Below are positions 22,920 to 37,686 of a DNA stretch of 64,000 bases, piece by piece. Position numbers and translations under genes: made by a program. Position 1 is the first letter of the stretch. Each line of letters begins with the position of its first letter. The stretch comes from Prillingera fragicola (taxonomy: Eukaryota > Basidiomycota > Tremellomycetes > Trichosporonales > Trichosporonaceae). The notes beneath the pieces are model-generated. The model saw nothing but the letters and a program-made list of their open reading frames with translations, did no database searches and was not told the DNA's origin. The DNA lies in the NCBI GenBank assembly GCA_002335605.1, contig BEDY01000002.1, positions 62,001-126,000 on the forward strand, in the 5' to 3' direction.

Positions 22920-22969
22920 TGATAGCACTTTCATAGCAGCAACGATACAATTCCCCACCAGCCGCATCC

Positions 22970-24738
22970 CTAGACAACCGACCCGCCCTTGACCTCGACG
23001 TGCCGCACGGCAGCCATGTCCTTCTCACCTGCAGCCGGCACTGAATAGTCGTCATGCTTGTCGTCTCCGGGGTGAACGACGTCGTCACCACGCTCCAGGG
23101 CGTGCATGCGAGCACCGACACCGTGGGTAGTGGCCTTGGAGAACTGCCACGCCCAGAGGTTCTGAGCAAAGAGCTCGTCGACCTCTTCGAGGGACCTTCC
23201 CTTGAGCTCGGGGATGAAAAGAGTAACAAAGATAAACGAGACGGCGCAGATACCGCCAAAGATGTAGGCAACATATGCGCCGAGTCGGTCAAGGAGGTAA
23301 GGGATCGAGTAGGTGACGGCAAAGGCGATCAAGACGTCGAATGCGGCAGAGAAGGCCATGGTCTTTTTACGCAGGTGGAGGGCACCAATCTCGGCAGCAA
23401 TGAGGTGCACGGTGGTGTTGATGGAGAAGCGAACCGAGAACGCAAACATCAGGAGACCAGCTACCGCTCCGTTTATGTCGGCCTTGGAAGGGTTCTTCTT
23501 GGTCACGAAGCCCGCGCACATGAACATGAACAAGGTCTGGCAGAAGCAGCCCAGCATGAGAATGGGGCGACGACCGAGCTTGTCGAGCAGGGCTATGGCG
23601 AAAATAATGGCCACGCACGAAATGGCCATGGAGATGGTCGAGTAGGTGAAGGCAAGGTCGCCGAGCCCCATGCGCTTGTAGAACCTAGGCACGTCAGCGA
23701 CAGTCACGTCAGGGGGGGTGAGAACTCACGTAGGACCGTATGAGAGCACAAACTGGTTGCCAGTTGCCTGGGTGAAGAAGAAGAGCCACGAGGCGACCAT
23801 GGTGCGACGGAAGTTGTTGCCGCGGAACAGGTCGAGCCACGATCCCTGGTTTTGCATCTTGGCTTCAGCAAGAGCCTCCTCCATTGCCTCCACCTCTGCG
23901 TAGGTGAGGCCATTGGCGACGTCCTCCTTGGGGCGAAGACGATCAAGGGCTTTGAGTGCCTCCTCCTTGCGGCCGCGGCTGACGAGCCAACGGGGCGACT
24001 CGGGGGCAAAGGGCACGGACATGATGATAAGAGCGGCGGGGATAAACTGGACACCAACGGGAATCATCCATCCGCGGCTCCTGAGCTCCGTCGCATATGC
24101 ACGAGACATGCCTGCACCCCAAAGGTTACCGAGAGTGACGAGCAGCATGAAGGATCCACCAAAGAAACCACGAAGGGGGGCGGGGGCCACCTCGGCGTGG
24201 TACGACGTGATGCAATTCTCGACAATACCAGCTGCGACGTAGGTGAAGACACGGCCAACGGCAAAGGCAATCCAGTTGGGAGCGACAAGCTCGACTGCAC
24301 AAGTCAGCAACAAGTCTAACCATACTTAGGTCACCATTAGAACTTACTAAGGACACCGAGAATTTGAGTGACGGCGGAAATGTAGATGACGGCCTTGTAG
24401 CCAAAGCGCTCGTTGAGAGGCTCGAAAATCAAAGTGCCAGTGAATTTGCCACTCCAAGGAACCGAGTTCATAATGGAGGCACGGCCAGTGGTAAGAGCAT
24501 ATTTTCCCTTGGCATTGAGAGTGCCAAACTTGCGGAGCCAAGAGGGCAAAGCCTGAAGACCGCCGAACAAGCCAGTGTCGCTGTTGGATTAGTATTGTGA
24601 GTAGAAAGATGAGTGGTGGGTAACTTACAGTCCGAAGAGAAGATCGCCAAAGGCAAAGGTAAGACAGGCATACGCCAGCATGGGGGTCATGAGAGACCAT
24701 CGGCTGCGGGGCGCGTGGGCATGAGAAGCGGCGTCCAT
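22970..24738 (-). CDS. MFS sugar/quinate-type porter
   Basis: Twelve-helix porter of the sugar-transporter family. The start at 24738 gives MDAASHAHAP, with an intron near 24630–24585 before LDTGLFGGLQALPSW and others near 24350–24300 and 23740–23690. Landmarks are NERFGYKAV (loop 2–3), AGIVENCITSYHAEVAP (helix 4–5 region), PESPRWLVSRGRKEEAL at the central loop, FFFTQATGNQFVLSYGPTF (helix 7) and DKLGRRPIL (loop 8–9). PELKGRSLEEVDELF follows the last helix and the C-terminus ends GGSVV. The family includes glucose, quinate and other carboxylate or polyol porters; the substrate is unknown. It lies between the alcohol dehydrogenase and the sulfatase, so uptake of an aromatic or sugar-linked substrate for the cluster is possible but unsupported by shared promoter motifs. 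Confidence 0.87.
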
Positions 24739-27705
<2,967 letters not shown>

Positions 27706-28086
27706 GGTGTTTAATTCATTTTCTATTTGTTTGGTTCCAGTCGAGGTTTCTGTAACTGTAGGCATGTCATGCAGTCGTCGCTCCAGATGTATATGATGCT
27801 TCTTGGCAAAGTCTTGTGGACGTCAAAGCAGCCAATACTTATCGTTGAGTGATTTAGTGACTTGTAGTCGTGACTTGGGCGAACAGGTTGAGCTTATGAA
27901 CGGAGGCGTTGAAAGAGTGAGCTTTACAAAGAACGTTGATTCTGCAAATTGATAACGATGAGGGTCCCCAGGAGCCCAGAGTTTCAGAAAGGTCAATAGA
28001 AGCCTAATGAGCGTCCTCTTGCAGCCTCAGAGAGCAAGGAAGTACGGAGAACGACAAAACGTCACTCAACAAACCTCCCCATCGAG

Positions 28087-28158
28087 TTCTTGTTCGTATA
28101 ACGGTTAGTATGCTCGCTTGTCACGCGGGAGATCGGGGTTCGATTCCCCGACAGGAAG
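28087..28158 (+). tRNA. tRNA-Asp (GTC)
   Basis: A 72-nt cloverleaf. The acceptor arm TTCTTGT/ACAGGAA pairs over seven positions (one G-T), with discriminator G. The anticodon stem CTCGC/GCGGG holds loop TTGTCAC, anticodon GTC. The T-arm is CGGGG-TTCGATT-CCCCG. No intron. The flanks 27706–28086 and 28159–28985 show no protein gene. Confidence 0.95.
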
Positions 28159-28985
28159 CTTCCTTTTTGCCGTCTGTCCATGCAGACGAGCACAAGTGGC
28201 CATGGTCGAGGAGAGACGAGCGTTGGGGGGAAGAAGGTGAGCAACTCGGTTGTTTCTCGACGAAAAGCGCATTTTTTGGTCCACTTTTGGCTGGTATGCA
28301 TTAGCCTCGCAGCTGGCAGTCTATGTGATGTGTCTGGTTAACCCGAAAGCATGCATGAGGCCGTCGAGTCCGAAAGTCCGACGCGTTGGCTCTCCGGGGC
28401 CGGGGTGCGAGAGTGAAATTTGATCCCTGGACGAAACGCCACACTGAACCAAAATCTCTCGGATCTCGATATCCCATCCCAGCCTTCTTGATATCCTTTC
28501 CCAACGTTGATTTCCTGGTAGTAGTAAGAGAACTCTAGATGTGAAACGCAGTAAGCATTCACGAAGCAAGTCATGGACGATACGTGGGTTTCACAGTGGG
28601 GAGGGCAGGGCTGTGGCGGTGGCTGGTCGCCAGATCTGACCACGTCGTCGCTCGCTGCGCAGATTGTTTCTTGTGCATCACAGTCGCGATAGCGTTAGTC
28701 ACCCCTGCCGCTATTTAGCAGAGATCTTTAGTGTCTAGATTGATTAAACATGCTAAATCATTCAAGCTAAAGAAGATCTGGGTCGAGGACAACCTTTCCT
28801 GGGTCGACCTTCCCTATGTGTTGCCCTGCAGGTGTTGATTCCTGCGATCTGGATCTAGGTGGGTGGGGTAGTACCCTCTCTTCTGCGACCCTCGTTTCTT
28901 CTGCAGATTCTTGGCAGGCAAGAACGTGCGAGGAGGGGTAGGGCTCTTAGCGGCACCGGACGGCGGCCAAACATGAACACACAAA

Positions 28986-29079
28986 ACACCGTTGGTGAAA
29001 CGGTATCATGCGTCGTTGCCATTCTCTTGTTCATCCAAGAAACGTCGACGCGGCAAGGGTTCGACTCCCTTACGGTGTA
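28986..29079 (+). tRNA. tRNA-Gly (GCC) with a 23-nt intron
   Basis: The acceptor arm ACACCGT/ACGGTGT pairs perfectly, with discriminator A. The D-stem GTGA/TCAT pairs with one G-T. The anticodon stem CGTCG/CGACG encloses TTGCCA, the intron, then T, which puts GCC at positions 34–36 and the intron after position 37, the canonical site. The T-arm is AAGGG-TTCGACT-CCCTT. The intron spans about 29020–29042. It was read by eye; a covariance-model search would confirm it. Confidence 0.88.
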
Positions 29080-29367
29080 TCTCTTTTGCATCTGAAGATG
29101 CTGTGGGTCTTGTTTTTGATTTGGAGGGATGCCAGAGGTTGAGAAAGGTCGGTCGGTCGGTGTGGTGGTCGGTGTGGCGGGTGGCCGTCGTGGGTGCCGT
29201 CTCTGCCCACCTTCCTCCCATCTTTGCAAGTCTTACCTTGTTTTTCGCCTTGGCAATTGTTGGCTTTACTGCATCTCTAACAGCCTGTGTTCAAGAATGT
29301 CAGTAAGAGTAAGATGACAGCAGGCTAAGATTGCAACTTCATAGATGACAACTACAAACCACCCGGC

Positions 29368-30549
29368 TCACGCACACGACGAACACGCGCACTTGTCGCC
29401 ACGATCATAAACAAACCTCTGGGTCTGCAGCGCAAACGTCTCCCCACTCACAGTCTCCTTGTACTCGTCCAAGCTGACAAACCTGACCCTCTCCCCGGCC
29501 TTGGCATCCAGCTGCTGCCCCCTTTGCGCCAGCACGGCCGCGACATCCTTGAACGCGAGCCCAAGCTCGTCGTAAAGAAACCCGTCCGTGTCAACGACCT
29601 GCGTGCCGCGCGACAGACCAAGCGCAGCCTGCACCCGCATCCTTGCACTGGGATAATCCGACGACGCAAAGCGGTACGCCCCAAAATCCACGAGCGTGAC
29701 GTTGACCCCGCGCGCGGCATGCCACGCAATGTCGTACAGGAATGCGCCAAACATGATCCCGTTCCTGTCCCTTGCGCGCGCGCAGACTGCTCCCGAGCCG
29801 CTGAGAATGTACACTACGCGCCGCACGTCGAGCGGCCTGGGCGCGGGCACGTCGGCGCCGCCGGCGTAGGCTGGGCCGACGGCGTAGCTGCCTAGTTGGA
29901 TGTTGACGCAGACCGAGTCGGCGCGCGGGAGGAGGGAGGGGAAGGCGTTGAGCCGCGGGATAAAGTGCGGGCCGCGCGCGTTGGTGCTCTCGGAGCGGTG
30001 GGTTAGGTGTGCAAAGACGATGCGGTTGGCGCCGATGCTGGGGTCGAGGGGCGCGAGTGGGGCCGAGCGCCACGATGGCGGCTGGCCCGGCGCCAGTGCG
30101 CGAATGGTGTGTAGCCGCGGGGTGTGCGCGTAGAGGTTTGCGTAGAAGGCTGCGTTACCTGGCGTGTTGCGTAGAGAGGTATAGTCGATGACGCGGGTTT
30201 TGGAGATGGTGTCCGCGTACGGCGCCAGGTCGAGGGTTCCGTCCACCAGCGGCGGGTTGCCGGGGTACCCGCGCGAGTCGCGCGCGCGCGCGTACATGCA
30301 TACTGGGAAGGATTTGAGTGTGGGGACTGGCGCGAGGCAGTGTGGGGTAGGCAGGCGGATGGGAGCGGGGGACTCGAGGGACAGGACGAGGTGGGTGGAT
30401 AGGTGCGTGTCGACGAGGGTGTGGATTGCTTTCGAGGTCGAGCGGAGCGCGTACAGAGTGGCCAGGGGGGCTTGCTCTAGGATCAGGTCTAGAATGTGGG
30501 GGTAGTTTTCCACTGGAAAGGGCATTGTGAGTTGAGTGAGTTTGGGCAA
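29368..30549 (-). CDS. F-box-like protein, lineage-specific family
   Basis: Intronless 393-residue protein. The N-terminus (FPVENYPHILDLILEQAP, then LATLYALRSTSKAIHTLVD) has the helical leucine pattern of a degenerate F-box, which would recruit substrates to SCF ubiquitin ligases. The remainder matches no domain I recognise. It has no obvious leucine-rich or WD repeats and ends with a cysteine cluster, CACSSCA. An alternative start is the in-frame Met at 30525 (MPFPVENYPH), which sits directly before the conserved segment. The gene at 42545–43900 has the same architecture, so these are two members of one family. Long open frames on the opposite strand here reflect the GC-rich codon use. Function unknown. 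Confidence 0.75.
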   Translation of the reverse strand: MPKLTQLTMPFPVENYPHILDLILEQAPLATLYALRSTSKAIHTLVDTHLSTHLVLSLESPAPIRLPTPHCLAPVPTLKSFPVCMYARARDSRGYPGNPPLVDGTLDLAPYADTISKTRVIDYTSLRNTPGNAAFYANLYAHTPRLHTIRALAPGQPPSWRSAPLAPLDPSIGANRIVFAHLTHRSESTNARGPHFIPRLNAFPSLLPRADSVCVNIQLGSYAVGPAYAGGADVPAPRPLDVRRVVYILSGSGAVCARARDRNGIMFGAFLYDIAWHAARGVNVTLVDFGAYRFASSDYPSARMRVQAALGLSRGTQVVDTDGFLYDELGLAFKDVAAVLAQRGQQLDAKAGERVRFVSLDEYKETVSGETFALQTQRFVYDRGDKCACSSCA

Positions 30550-31721
30550 GTGTTTGGATGAATGAGACGCGTAGATCAGACTCCTGTAGCACTGCGTGGG
30601 TTGCTGCCGTAAAAGTCCCGCCCTCCTTCCAGCCTAGGATGAGCAAGAGTCCCTGCGCTCAGTTGGGTTAGTGATGGAATATCGCTGCTCGCCTTCGTGC
30701 AGAGATCCCGCAAGCCTCAAACCGTGCAAGAATGAAGACATTCCAATCCTAAATGGCGATGTGACTTACAGAAAAGGTATCATCAATGCTTGATTACGTA
30801 ACAGTCCAGCCGGCATGCAGACAATAATGATGGGTGTCTGTCTTGAATATACGACAGCGCCGACGACACATGCTGGATACATCTTTGGTATAGCCAGCAA
30901 GGCCCCGGGATACACGGACTTCTGTACCTACCCAGACTTGCGGGCTAGGACCATAGTAGCACGGGGCAGGCACAAAGTGGTAACTGTAATCAACCTGCGG
31001 TATAAGGTTTGGCCAGCGAGGCGAGGAACATGGAATATGCGCCCAAGAAAGGATGAAGGAAAAGATGAGAGGTCGAGGTACAAGCTGTGCTGTCGAGCGG
31101 GACTACCGTTGATACCAGGTGCGTGCCTTGTAAAGTATGAGAGGGTAGTGGTTGAACAGGCGATCAGGGGAGTGGATTGATAGTTACGAGCTGGTAAACT
31201 TTCGTGAAATGAAGACAACGGGAACGACGAAGACATAAGTGGGAAATGAGAGAGACATGAGACCATCCTGAACGTCTAGACCAGACTTCAAGACTGAAAG
31301 AGAGTCAGAACAGGAGCCGACATCTATGGGTACGGCTGTTGGTGGAGGCCTCCACTCTCGCGTCAGACAAATCAACCACGACGGCGATCACACTCTCGGC
31401 GATCATGGGGCGCATGTAGATCCTTCCCTTCATGGCACTTGCTGCTCACGTCAGACATGGTATTTCCTCAACATGCTAGGTCACGTTGTGCATGTATTGT
31501 GTTCAGTTCAGCCTCATCCTCGCAGTGACGTTGACTGAATGACCAGCAGTGGACGCGCCTTAACCCCGCCTCCACTTTCCCACGGTCTTCTGCAGTCTCC
31601 GGCAATGCTCACCCGATCAACGACCACGACACCATCAACAAATCGTGTCAGCCAGCAACTGCTCACTCACTGTCTACACCTTTGTCACACACACCTCGCA
31701 TATCCCTCCCTCCAGAGCAAG
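30550..31721. other. Intergenic region, no gene recognised
   Basis: This 1,172-bp stretch between the F-box-like gene (-) and the carnitine acetyltransferase (+) is a divergent upstream region. Open frames inside it are short and show no family resemblance. The last 180 bp are open in frame with the acetyltransferase but read as a C/T-rich leader. Confidence 0.4.
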
Positions 31722-33641
31722 ATGCGTACAGCTCTCACCCGCTCAGCGGCAGCCGCCATCCGTACACCGGCAGCAGTTCGTGCCCTTTCCACCCCAGCCG
31801 CTGGCGGCACCTTCAGCCGCCAGTCCGAGGTCGCCCGTATGCCCATCCCAACTCTGGAGGAGACTGCCGGCCGCTACCTCAAATCGCTCGAAGCTCTCGT
31901 CTCCCCAGCCGAGCATAAGCGCTCTCAGGTGGCTGTCCAGCAGTTTATCTCCAAGGATGGCATGGGGCCCGTGCTCCAGGAGCGCCTCCACGAGGTCGAC
32001 AAGGCGGCACCATACTCGTGGCTCGAGGACATTTGGCTCCAAAAGGCCTACCTCGAGTACCGCGACCCGTCCTACATTTACGTCAACTGGGCGGCGCTTA
32101 TTGGCGACAGCGCCGTCCTCCCGGTCGTGGCGACCAACACCCTGCCCCCGCCCGGTCAGGTGACGGACATTATGCTGGAGCGCGCCTCGGGCATCATTGC
32201 CGGGCTGCTCGACTGCAACGACGCGCTCAACAACCAGACCTTCCCCACCGACCTCGTCAAGGGCCAGCCCATGTGCATGGACCAGTTCAAGAACCAGTTT
32301 GGCACGACCCGTATCCCCAAGGCCGGCGCGGATATCCTCAAGTACCAGTACCCCAGCACTGCCAAGCACATTCTTGTCATGTACAAGAACCACGCCGTCA
32401 AGGTTGACGTGTACGGCGCCGATGGCAAGCGCGCTAGTCGGCCGCAGATTGCGCAGCAGCTCGCTGCCGCCGCCCAGGCAGTCGACGCGAGCATTGCCGC
32501 CAACGGCCCTGCTCCCAACGTCCCGAACCTGACCGCGGCCGACCGTGACCTCTGGTCTTCGGCTCGCGAGACCCTCATCAAGGACCCCACTAACGCCGCC
32601 TCGCTCGAGCTTGCCGAGGATGCTCTCTTTGGCGTCTGCCTGGACGTTGACACCCCGCACGCCACCCTCGAGTCGACAGACGCGACCTGGGCCAACTTTG
32701 AGCACAACGACGCCGGTGCCAACCGCTGGTTTGACAAGGCCATCTCGGTCGTTTTTCTCCAGAACGGCCGCATGGGCGCCAACTGCGAGCACACACCCGT
32801 GGACGCCCTCACCACTGGTCGTCTCCTCGTCGAGTCGCTCATCCGCGAGACTAAGCCCGAGACCGCTCCTGGCACTTCCGGCCTCCCGCCTCCCGAGCCG
32901 CTGCAGTGGAACGTCGACTCGTCTGTCTCGGCGCAGATTGACCAGGCCCGTGCCGACGCAGGCAAGCTCGCCGCAGACCTCCGTCTCGTGACGGGTATCT
33001 CTGGCGAGTACGGCGGCAAGTGGATCAAGACCCTCGGCGTGTCCCCCGACGCCTTCTTCCAGGTCGCCATGCAGACGACCTACCGCCGCCTGCACGGCAA
33101 CACTGTCGCGACGTACGAGTCGGCGGCTCTCCGCCGCTTCCAGCACGGCCGCACCGAGACGATCCGCTCGGCGACCATCGAGGCGCAGAGCTTTGCCAAG
33201 CTGTTTGAGAACCCCGACATTCCCGTCGCGCGCAAGCTTGACGCCTTTAGGCACGCCGCAAAGGTGCACTCTGCACTCACTGCTGCGGCATCCAACGGCC
33301 AGGGAGTCGACCGCCACCTCCTCGGCCTCCGCGCGCAGCTCCGCAACGCAGAAGAGGCAGACAAGGCGGCCCTCTTCGCTGACCCAGCCTACGCCCTCTC
33401 CTCGACCTTTGTCCTGTCCACCTCCAACACGTCCCCCGGCGACAAGTTCCGCGGCGGCTTTGCGCCAGTGACCAAGCACGGCTATGGCATCAACTATGCC
33501 CTCGACCCGACCGACATCAAGTATCAGATCTCGGACTGGCGCTCGGCAAAGGAGACGGACGCGGTGCAGCTCATGGGCGAGCTTAAGCGCACTTTGCAGG
33601 ATTTGTACGAGGCCGGCGAGGTTGTGCTGGCCAAGCAGTGA
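31722..33641 (+). CDS. Carnitine O-acetyltransferase (mitochondrial presequence)
   Basis: Transfers acetyl groups between CoA and carnitine so that acetyl units from peroxisomes can enter mitochondria. Intronless, about 639 residues from the ATG at 31722. That start is preferred over the upstream in-frame ATG at 31539 because it opens an Arg/Ala/Ser-rich, acid-free presequence (MRTALTRSAAAAIRTPAAV) typical of mitochondrial import. IPTLEETAGRYLKSLEAL is the family N-terminal motif. CEHTPVDA holds the catalytic His, and later motifs include TYESAALRRFQHGRTETIR and GYGINYALDP. The C-terminus AKQ is not a peroxisomal PTS1, so a second peroxisomal form is not evident. It fits functionally with the beta-oxidation genes near 57–62 kb, though it lies 25 kb away. 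Confidence 0.93.
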   Translation: MRTALTRSAAAAIRTPAAVRALSTPAAGGTFSRQSEVARMPIPTLEETAGRYLKSLEALVSPAEHKRSQVAVQQFISKDGMGPVLQERLHEVDKAAPYSWLEDIWLQKAYLEYRDPSYIYVNWAALIGDSAVLPVVATNTLPPPGQVTDIMLERASGIIAGLLDCNDALNNQTFPTDLVKGQPMCMDQFKNQFGTTRIPKAGADILKYQYPSTAKHILVMYKNHAVKVDVYGADGKRASRPQIAQQLAAAAQAVDASIAANGPAPNVPNLTAADRDLWSSARETLIKDPTNAASLELAEDALFGVCLDVDTPHATLESTDATWANFEHNDAGANRWFDKAISVVFLQNGRMGANCEHTPVDALTTGRLLVESLIRETKPETAPGTSGLPPPEPLQWNVDSSVSAQIDQARADAGKLAADLRLVTGISGEYGGKWIKTLGVSPDAFFQVAMQTTYRRLHGNTVATYESAALRRFQHGRTETIRSATIEAQSFAKLFENPDIPVARKLDAFRHAAKVHSALTAAASNGQGVDRHLLGLRAQLRNAEEADKAALFADPAYALSSTFVLSTSNTSPGDKFRGGFAPVTKHGYGINYALDPTDIKYQISDWRSAKETDAVQLMGELKRTLQDLYEAGEVVLAKQ

Positions 33642-36600
33642 CGGAGTTTAGATAAAAGGCCTGGAAGAGGCGTAGATATTGCATGGCGATGAAGGACTGG
33701 ACGCTACGACGCGCACTGATGGTACTGACGAGGTTGGCGCTGACGACGAGTGAGCACATGTCACAAGTAAACAAACCATGGGCTCAACCTTCGACAAGTG
33801 TCAGAGGTCAGCGTGATTGTTGATGGCTTTCACATGGTGCACCAAGTTGTGACAGCTCGTCAACATGGCGCTAACCTTAGCTCGTCACCCAGTATGCATG
33901 CATACCACTAACTCTGCTAACAGGGCCATTCTCGGTCGTTGCCGGGCATGTTCCACTCGGCAGCGCTAGACGCGTTAGGAGATAGTGGCAGGGCAGAATG
34001 GAAAAGGGCCGTTCTCGGAAGTCGTCGGTGGTGTACTAGTGCGATTGCTCGTTTGTCGTGCAACCATGCCAACACGACAAGTTTGCAGGCGAGGTGGGCG
34101 AGACCATTCAGTCCTTTAGTCTGAGACATCTTCCCGAGCGTCTTGCACACCGGCGAAGTGAGCATGCCCGAACGACGAGTATCATGTCCGTCGCCTGAGT
34201 GAAGCTCGTGACCAGAAAACCAGTTTAACAGACAACAAGAGTGCATCCCAAACACCATACCTCGTCTGGGAACCCGAACAACACCCACCAAGCCATGCAG
34301 CGCCGCAGCCGTGAGCGACCCCGCATTGTCCCCCAACCCGGTATTGCCCCCTCTCCTCGACGCTAGGGAGTAACGAAACGAACCGACACACCGATACCGC
34401 GCTGCGCAGCGCGGACGACGCAGACGGTGTCAACCAGTCCGAGTCCGACACCCACGAAAACAACCGGTGGGAGTCGTGAGAGGCGTTCGCGGCGTCCGCG
34501 CCACAGGAAATGTCGCGAGACACCTGGCGTGGTTTCCTGTAGGTACGCCGCTGGAATGGCGGCGTCGGTGTGCCGTGGCGCTGTCGGACTGGGGCTGAGT
34601 TGCCGGCGGCCGGATGCTGTTTTTTCTATTACGTTGCTGCGAACATATGAAGGGTAAGGTTTGACTGTGTGGTATGTGAGTGAGTAGGAGGGTCGGCGCG
34701 GAGGCGTTGGGGTGGTGTAGGATGGGCGGTTGGGATGAGTAGGTTCTTTTGTTCTCCGAAACGAAGGCTGCAGGATTGGGGCCGAGATGGCCAGCGCCTG
34801 TTTCGGTGGTGACCCAATGCATGCTCGGCGTCGGCTGGGTCAGATGTCAGAGATAGTATGCCGACGCCGACGCGAGGCTCCGGCTACAGCAGCCGCCTGC
34901 CAGTCAAGCAAGCGTCGCTGGAAGCATGTGACAGCTGCACAGGTGACCCGTAACCACAATGACGATCATACCGGGCATGTCCATTGCCGCTGATTGATGA
35001 GCGAACAACGAGCCCACGTCAACATTGGCACAGGCCACTCGCAGCCTCTCAGCTGACCACTGTGGATCCAAGCAGAAACGGGCCGACAGCTTCTTTGTTG
35101 CTTTCGAAGCATGCCGATAATCATCCCTTCACTACTGCGCTGCAGAGTGCGTGCTAAGAATGCGCCGCTCGATACTCGACCTGGCGTCAGAACCTATCCA
35201 AATGTGCTGCCAGCCCCACGATAGCCAAGCTTCGCCGACTGGTGGCCATCCGGCTGGCGCACGTACGGACCGGCCGCGGTGTGATGCCCACCACCCGTAA
35301 ACGGTGGCATGCGGATCACGGACTGTGCGTTGGGTGTGCATGCCTGTTTGGGGATGTGGCGTCGAGGGATGCGCTGTGGTGTGGCGACGCCGCGAGATCT
35401 GCATTCTTGTGTCTGTTGGCTCAACCCTTTCGCTGTGTCTCAAAAAGTTGGGGCACCCCTGTCCTGTGTATCTAGGGAGTGATGTATGCCGACGTTGGTG
35501 TCGCATGGGGTGAGCGTGCGGGGAGCTCGCTACTGACTGCGCGAGACACTGCGCCGCGGAATGTCAGTGACGCATCGCCGAGCCGCCAACTGCCGTGCTG
35601 GTGGTGTGCGTGGCCGAGCAGTTGAAGATAAGCCGACGTGGCTCGGGCATGGGGTGTGCGCTATCTAACCCTGGGGCCGAACGTGTTTCTCCTTCCTGTT
35701 TGAGAGGCGGAAACGTCGCTTGAGGGCTGACGTGAGACAGCTTGCCGTCGAACTCGCCCTGGGGTTATGGTTCGGATGCATAACACCTGCTCCCTCTGCG
35801 CATGTATCCCATCCGTTGGATCCATTGGATCCGTTGGGGGACTCAATTGAAACGATGAAACGGGCAGGACAAGTGTTCTTTGAGCCCTACAGGACCCCAA
35901 AGAGGTGAGCAGTTGGCGCGCTGGTTGGGAGGATCCATGGCGTCGAGTAGGCCAGAAGCGGCATTCGGCTCAGGAGCAAAACGTTCAGGAATGTGCATCA
36001 GTGGTGCAGGGTGACAACGACCCCACCGGTTAGCACAGAGTGGACGCGCCAAATGGTAGGGTTGTCGAGACTTTTTCTGCTACGTGCTGCGGGCAACGAG
36101 CTGGCCGAGCGGTCAGTCACCACGGCGTGGGCGCTTAGATCTGGGTCGACGACGAGGCGTGCGACCTCGGTTGTGGGCTACGACGAGCGCGGCGAGATCG
36201 CACCCAAAGGTGGCGCAGCACTGGCGTATCTCGCGAGATCCGGCGGTCGCGGGGGCAGCAGCCTCAAGTTCGGTGAGGTCGTGTGAGCACAGTGTGACCT
36301 TTGGGGAGTCTCTGGCCTTTGAGGAGGCTTCAGAGGCGCATGAAACGCGGCGGCAGCATCGCACCAGGCTTGTGAAGAATGACAAAGTTAGATATTCAGG
36401 ACCAACGGCCAGGGTATGGGCACTGTTCAACCTTGCACTCGACGTTTCCTTAGGGGTGCACTGCTTCTCGGCCTTGGTAGCATGCGACGAATACGAGTCT
36501 GTCGGTCTTTGGGTCGCTGGCCGCTGGAGGCACATATTTACCCACGGCTGCTGCTGTTGCTGCACGCTGTAGAGGCACGACAACCCGTGCCGTGCAATCG

Positions 36601-37686
36601 ACGATACGGCACACGAATAGCTCTTCTCCTCCTCGCTGAAGGCCACTATAGCTACGGAACCGCGCGACCGCTGACGCTGTGCTGCGCTAAGACTCTGGAA
36701 AGGACAAACATGTGCATCGGCCAGGTGCGAGATGGCGGACCGCTGGCGCTTGGCAGGTATCTAAAGGTAGCACTGGAGATCTACCACCCAGTACCCCATA
36801 TCTTGGTTTCCTGTCAAAAACTAAGCAAAAGAGAGTCGTACAGATGTTAGCGCGTCCTTATGGAACACTACTGTTCGCCACAGCACTGTTGTGTCGGTTG
36901 CCTTGAATTGCACTTGTTCTATAGCCTAGGTGATGCGTGTCATGCCGAGCGCGATCGGTAACCTGGTGTTCTATAAGTCCAGTTCAAGCTGAGAGATGCC
37001 GTAACGGGAGAGTTAACGTTGGACAGATGCATGGTAAGGCAGGGCGACGAACAATGTGAGCCAACAGGCATGAGACCAGAGGATTACCTCAGAGTTACGC
37101 TATCCATGCGGGGTTGTAAGCATCAAGGCCGGGAATGCAGTAAGAACTACATGTCCAGGGCCAACGAGCTGCGCGTTCAAGAAGTCAGGACCATGCAGGG
37201 TGTGGCGGGGTCAGCCATGGCTGTCGTCATCCAATGGCCATACGTCGACCTCAAGCCTCCTTTTTCTGGCGGTTTGGGTTCTGCCGGCCACTTTCTGTGC
37301 CTTGAGAACGCCTCATGCCCATGCACAAGGCCGTACATCTCGGCTGGAAGCCATCGCGGCATGCTCGGACCACAGCTTTGCTCGGGGGGCTCGCTACGCC
37401 TGGTATCGATGCCTTCATATGCATCACGCGCCGCGTGCCCCCGCGGTTCCCCCCTCGTCTTCTCCTTCTATATTATCTATTCTCATCCTCGTTGTCTGTG
37501 CATTGACGCTCGCCGGCAACCTCGCACATCTCTGTACCGGAGAGGGAGACGACGACCTCGACAACGACAACGGCGGCCTTTCTTAGGTTTTCACCGTTCC
37601 CTCGACATCTCCTGAGCTCCTCGGCGCCATCATTTCAACCTCGCGCCGACTGAATTGACCCAGAAGACCATCTCCGTTCAACCGGC
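33642..37686. other. 4-kb region without a recognisable gene
   Basis: The longest gene-poor stretch of the window. The open frames on both strands are at most about 200 codons, overlap one another in several frames and resemble no family. No tRNA could be folded. The right end (about 37440–37686) is pyrimidine-rich with TATATTAT-like sequence near 37470 and looks like the promoter and leader of the gene at 37687. Short elements include an 18-bp palindrome at 34397–34414 and repeated TTGGATCC near 35816–35835. It may hold a long regulatory region or a non-coding RNA; nothing decides this. Confidence 0.4.
34397..34414. repeat. 18-bp perfect palindrome
   Basis: CCGCGCTGCGCAGCGCGG is its own reverse complement. 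It is in the gene-poor region, about 750 bp beyond the acetyltransferase stop. It could be a dimer binding site or chance in GC-rich DNA. Confidence 0.5.

Noticed and set aside
31743..33479. A 578-codon open frame on the minus strand, and similar long frames opposite other genes (7651–8643, 40803–42227, 56885–58123, 60575–61660)
   Set aside because: Each mirrors a strongly supported gene on the other strand, and the translations resemble no family. They arise from the C-rich third positions of GC-rich codon use.
36099..36190. Class II tRNA-like start (CTGGCCGAGCGGTCAG) in the gene-poor region
   Set aside because: The motif resembles a Leu/Ser D-arm, but no T-arm or acceptor partner follows within a plausible distance.
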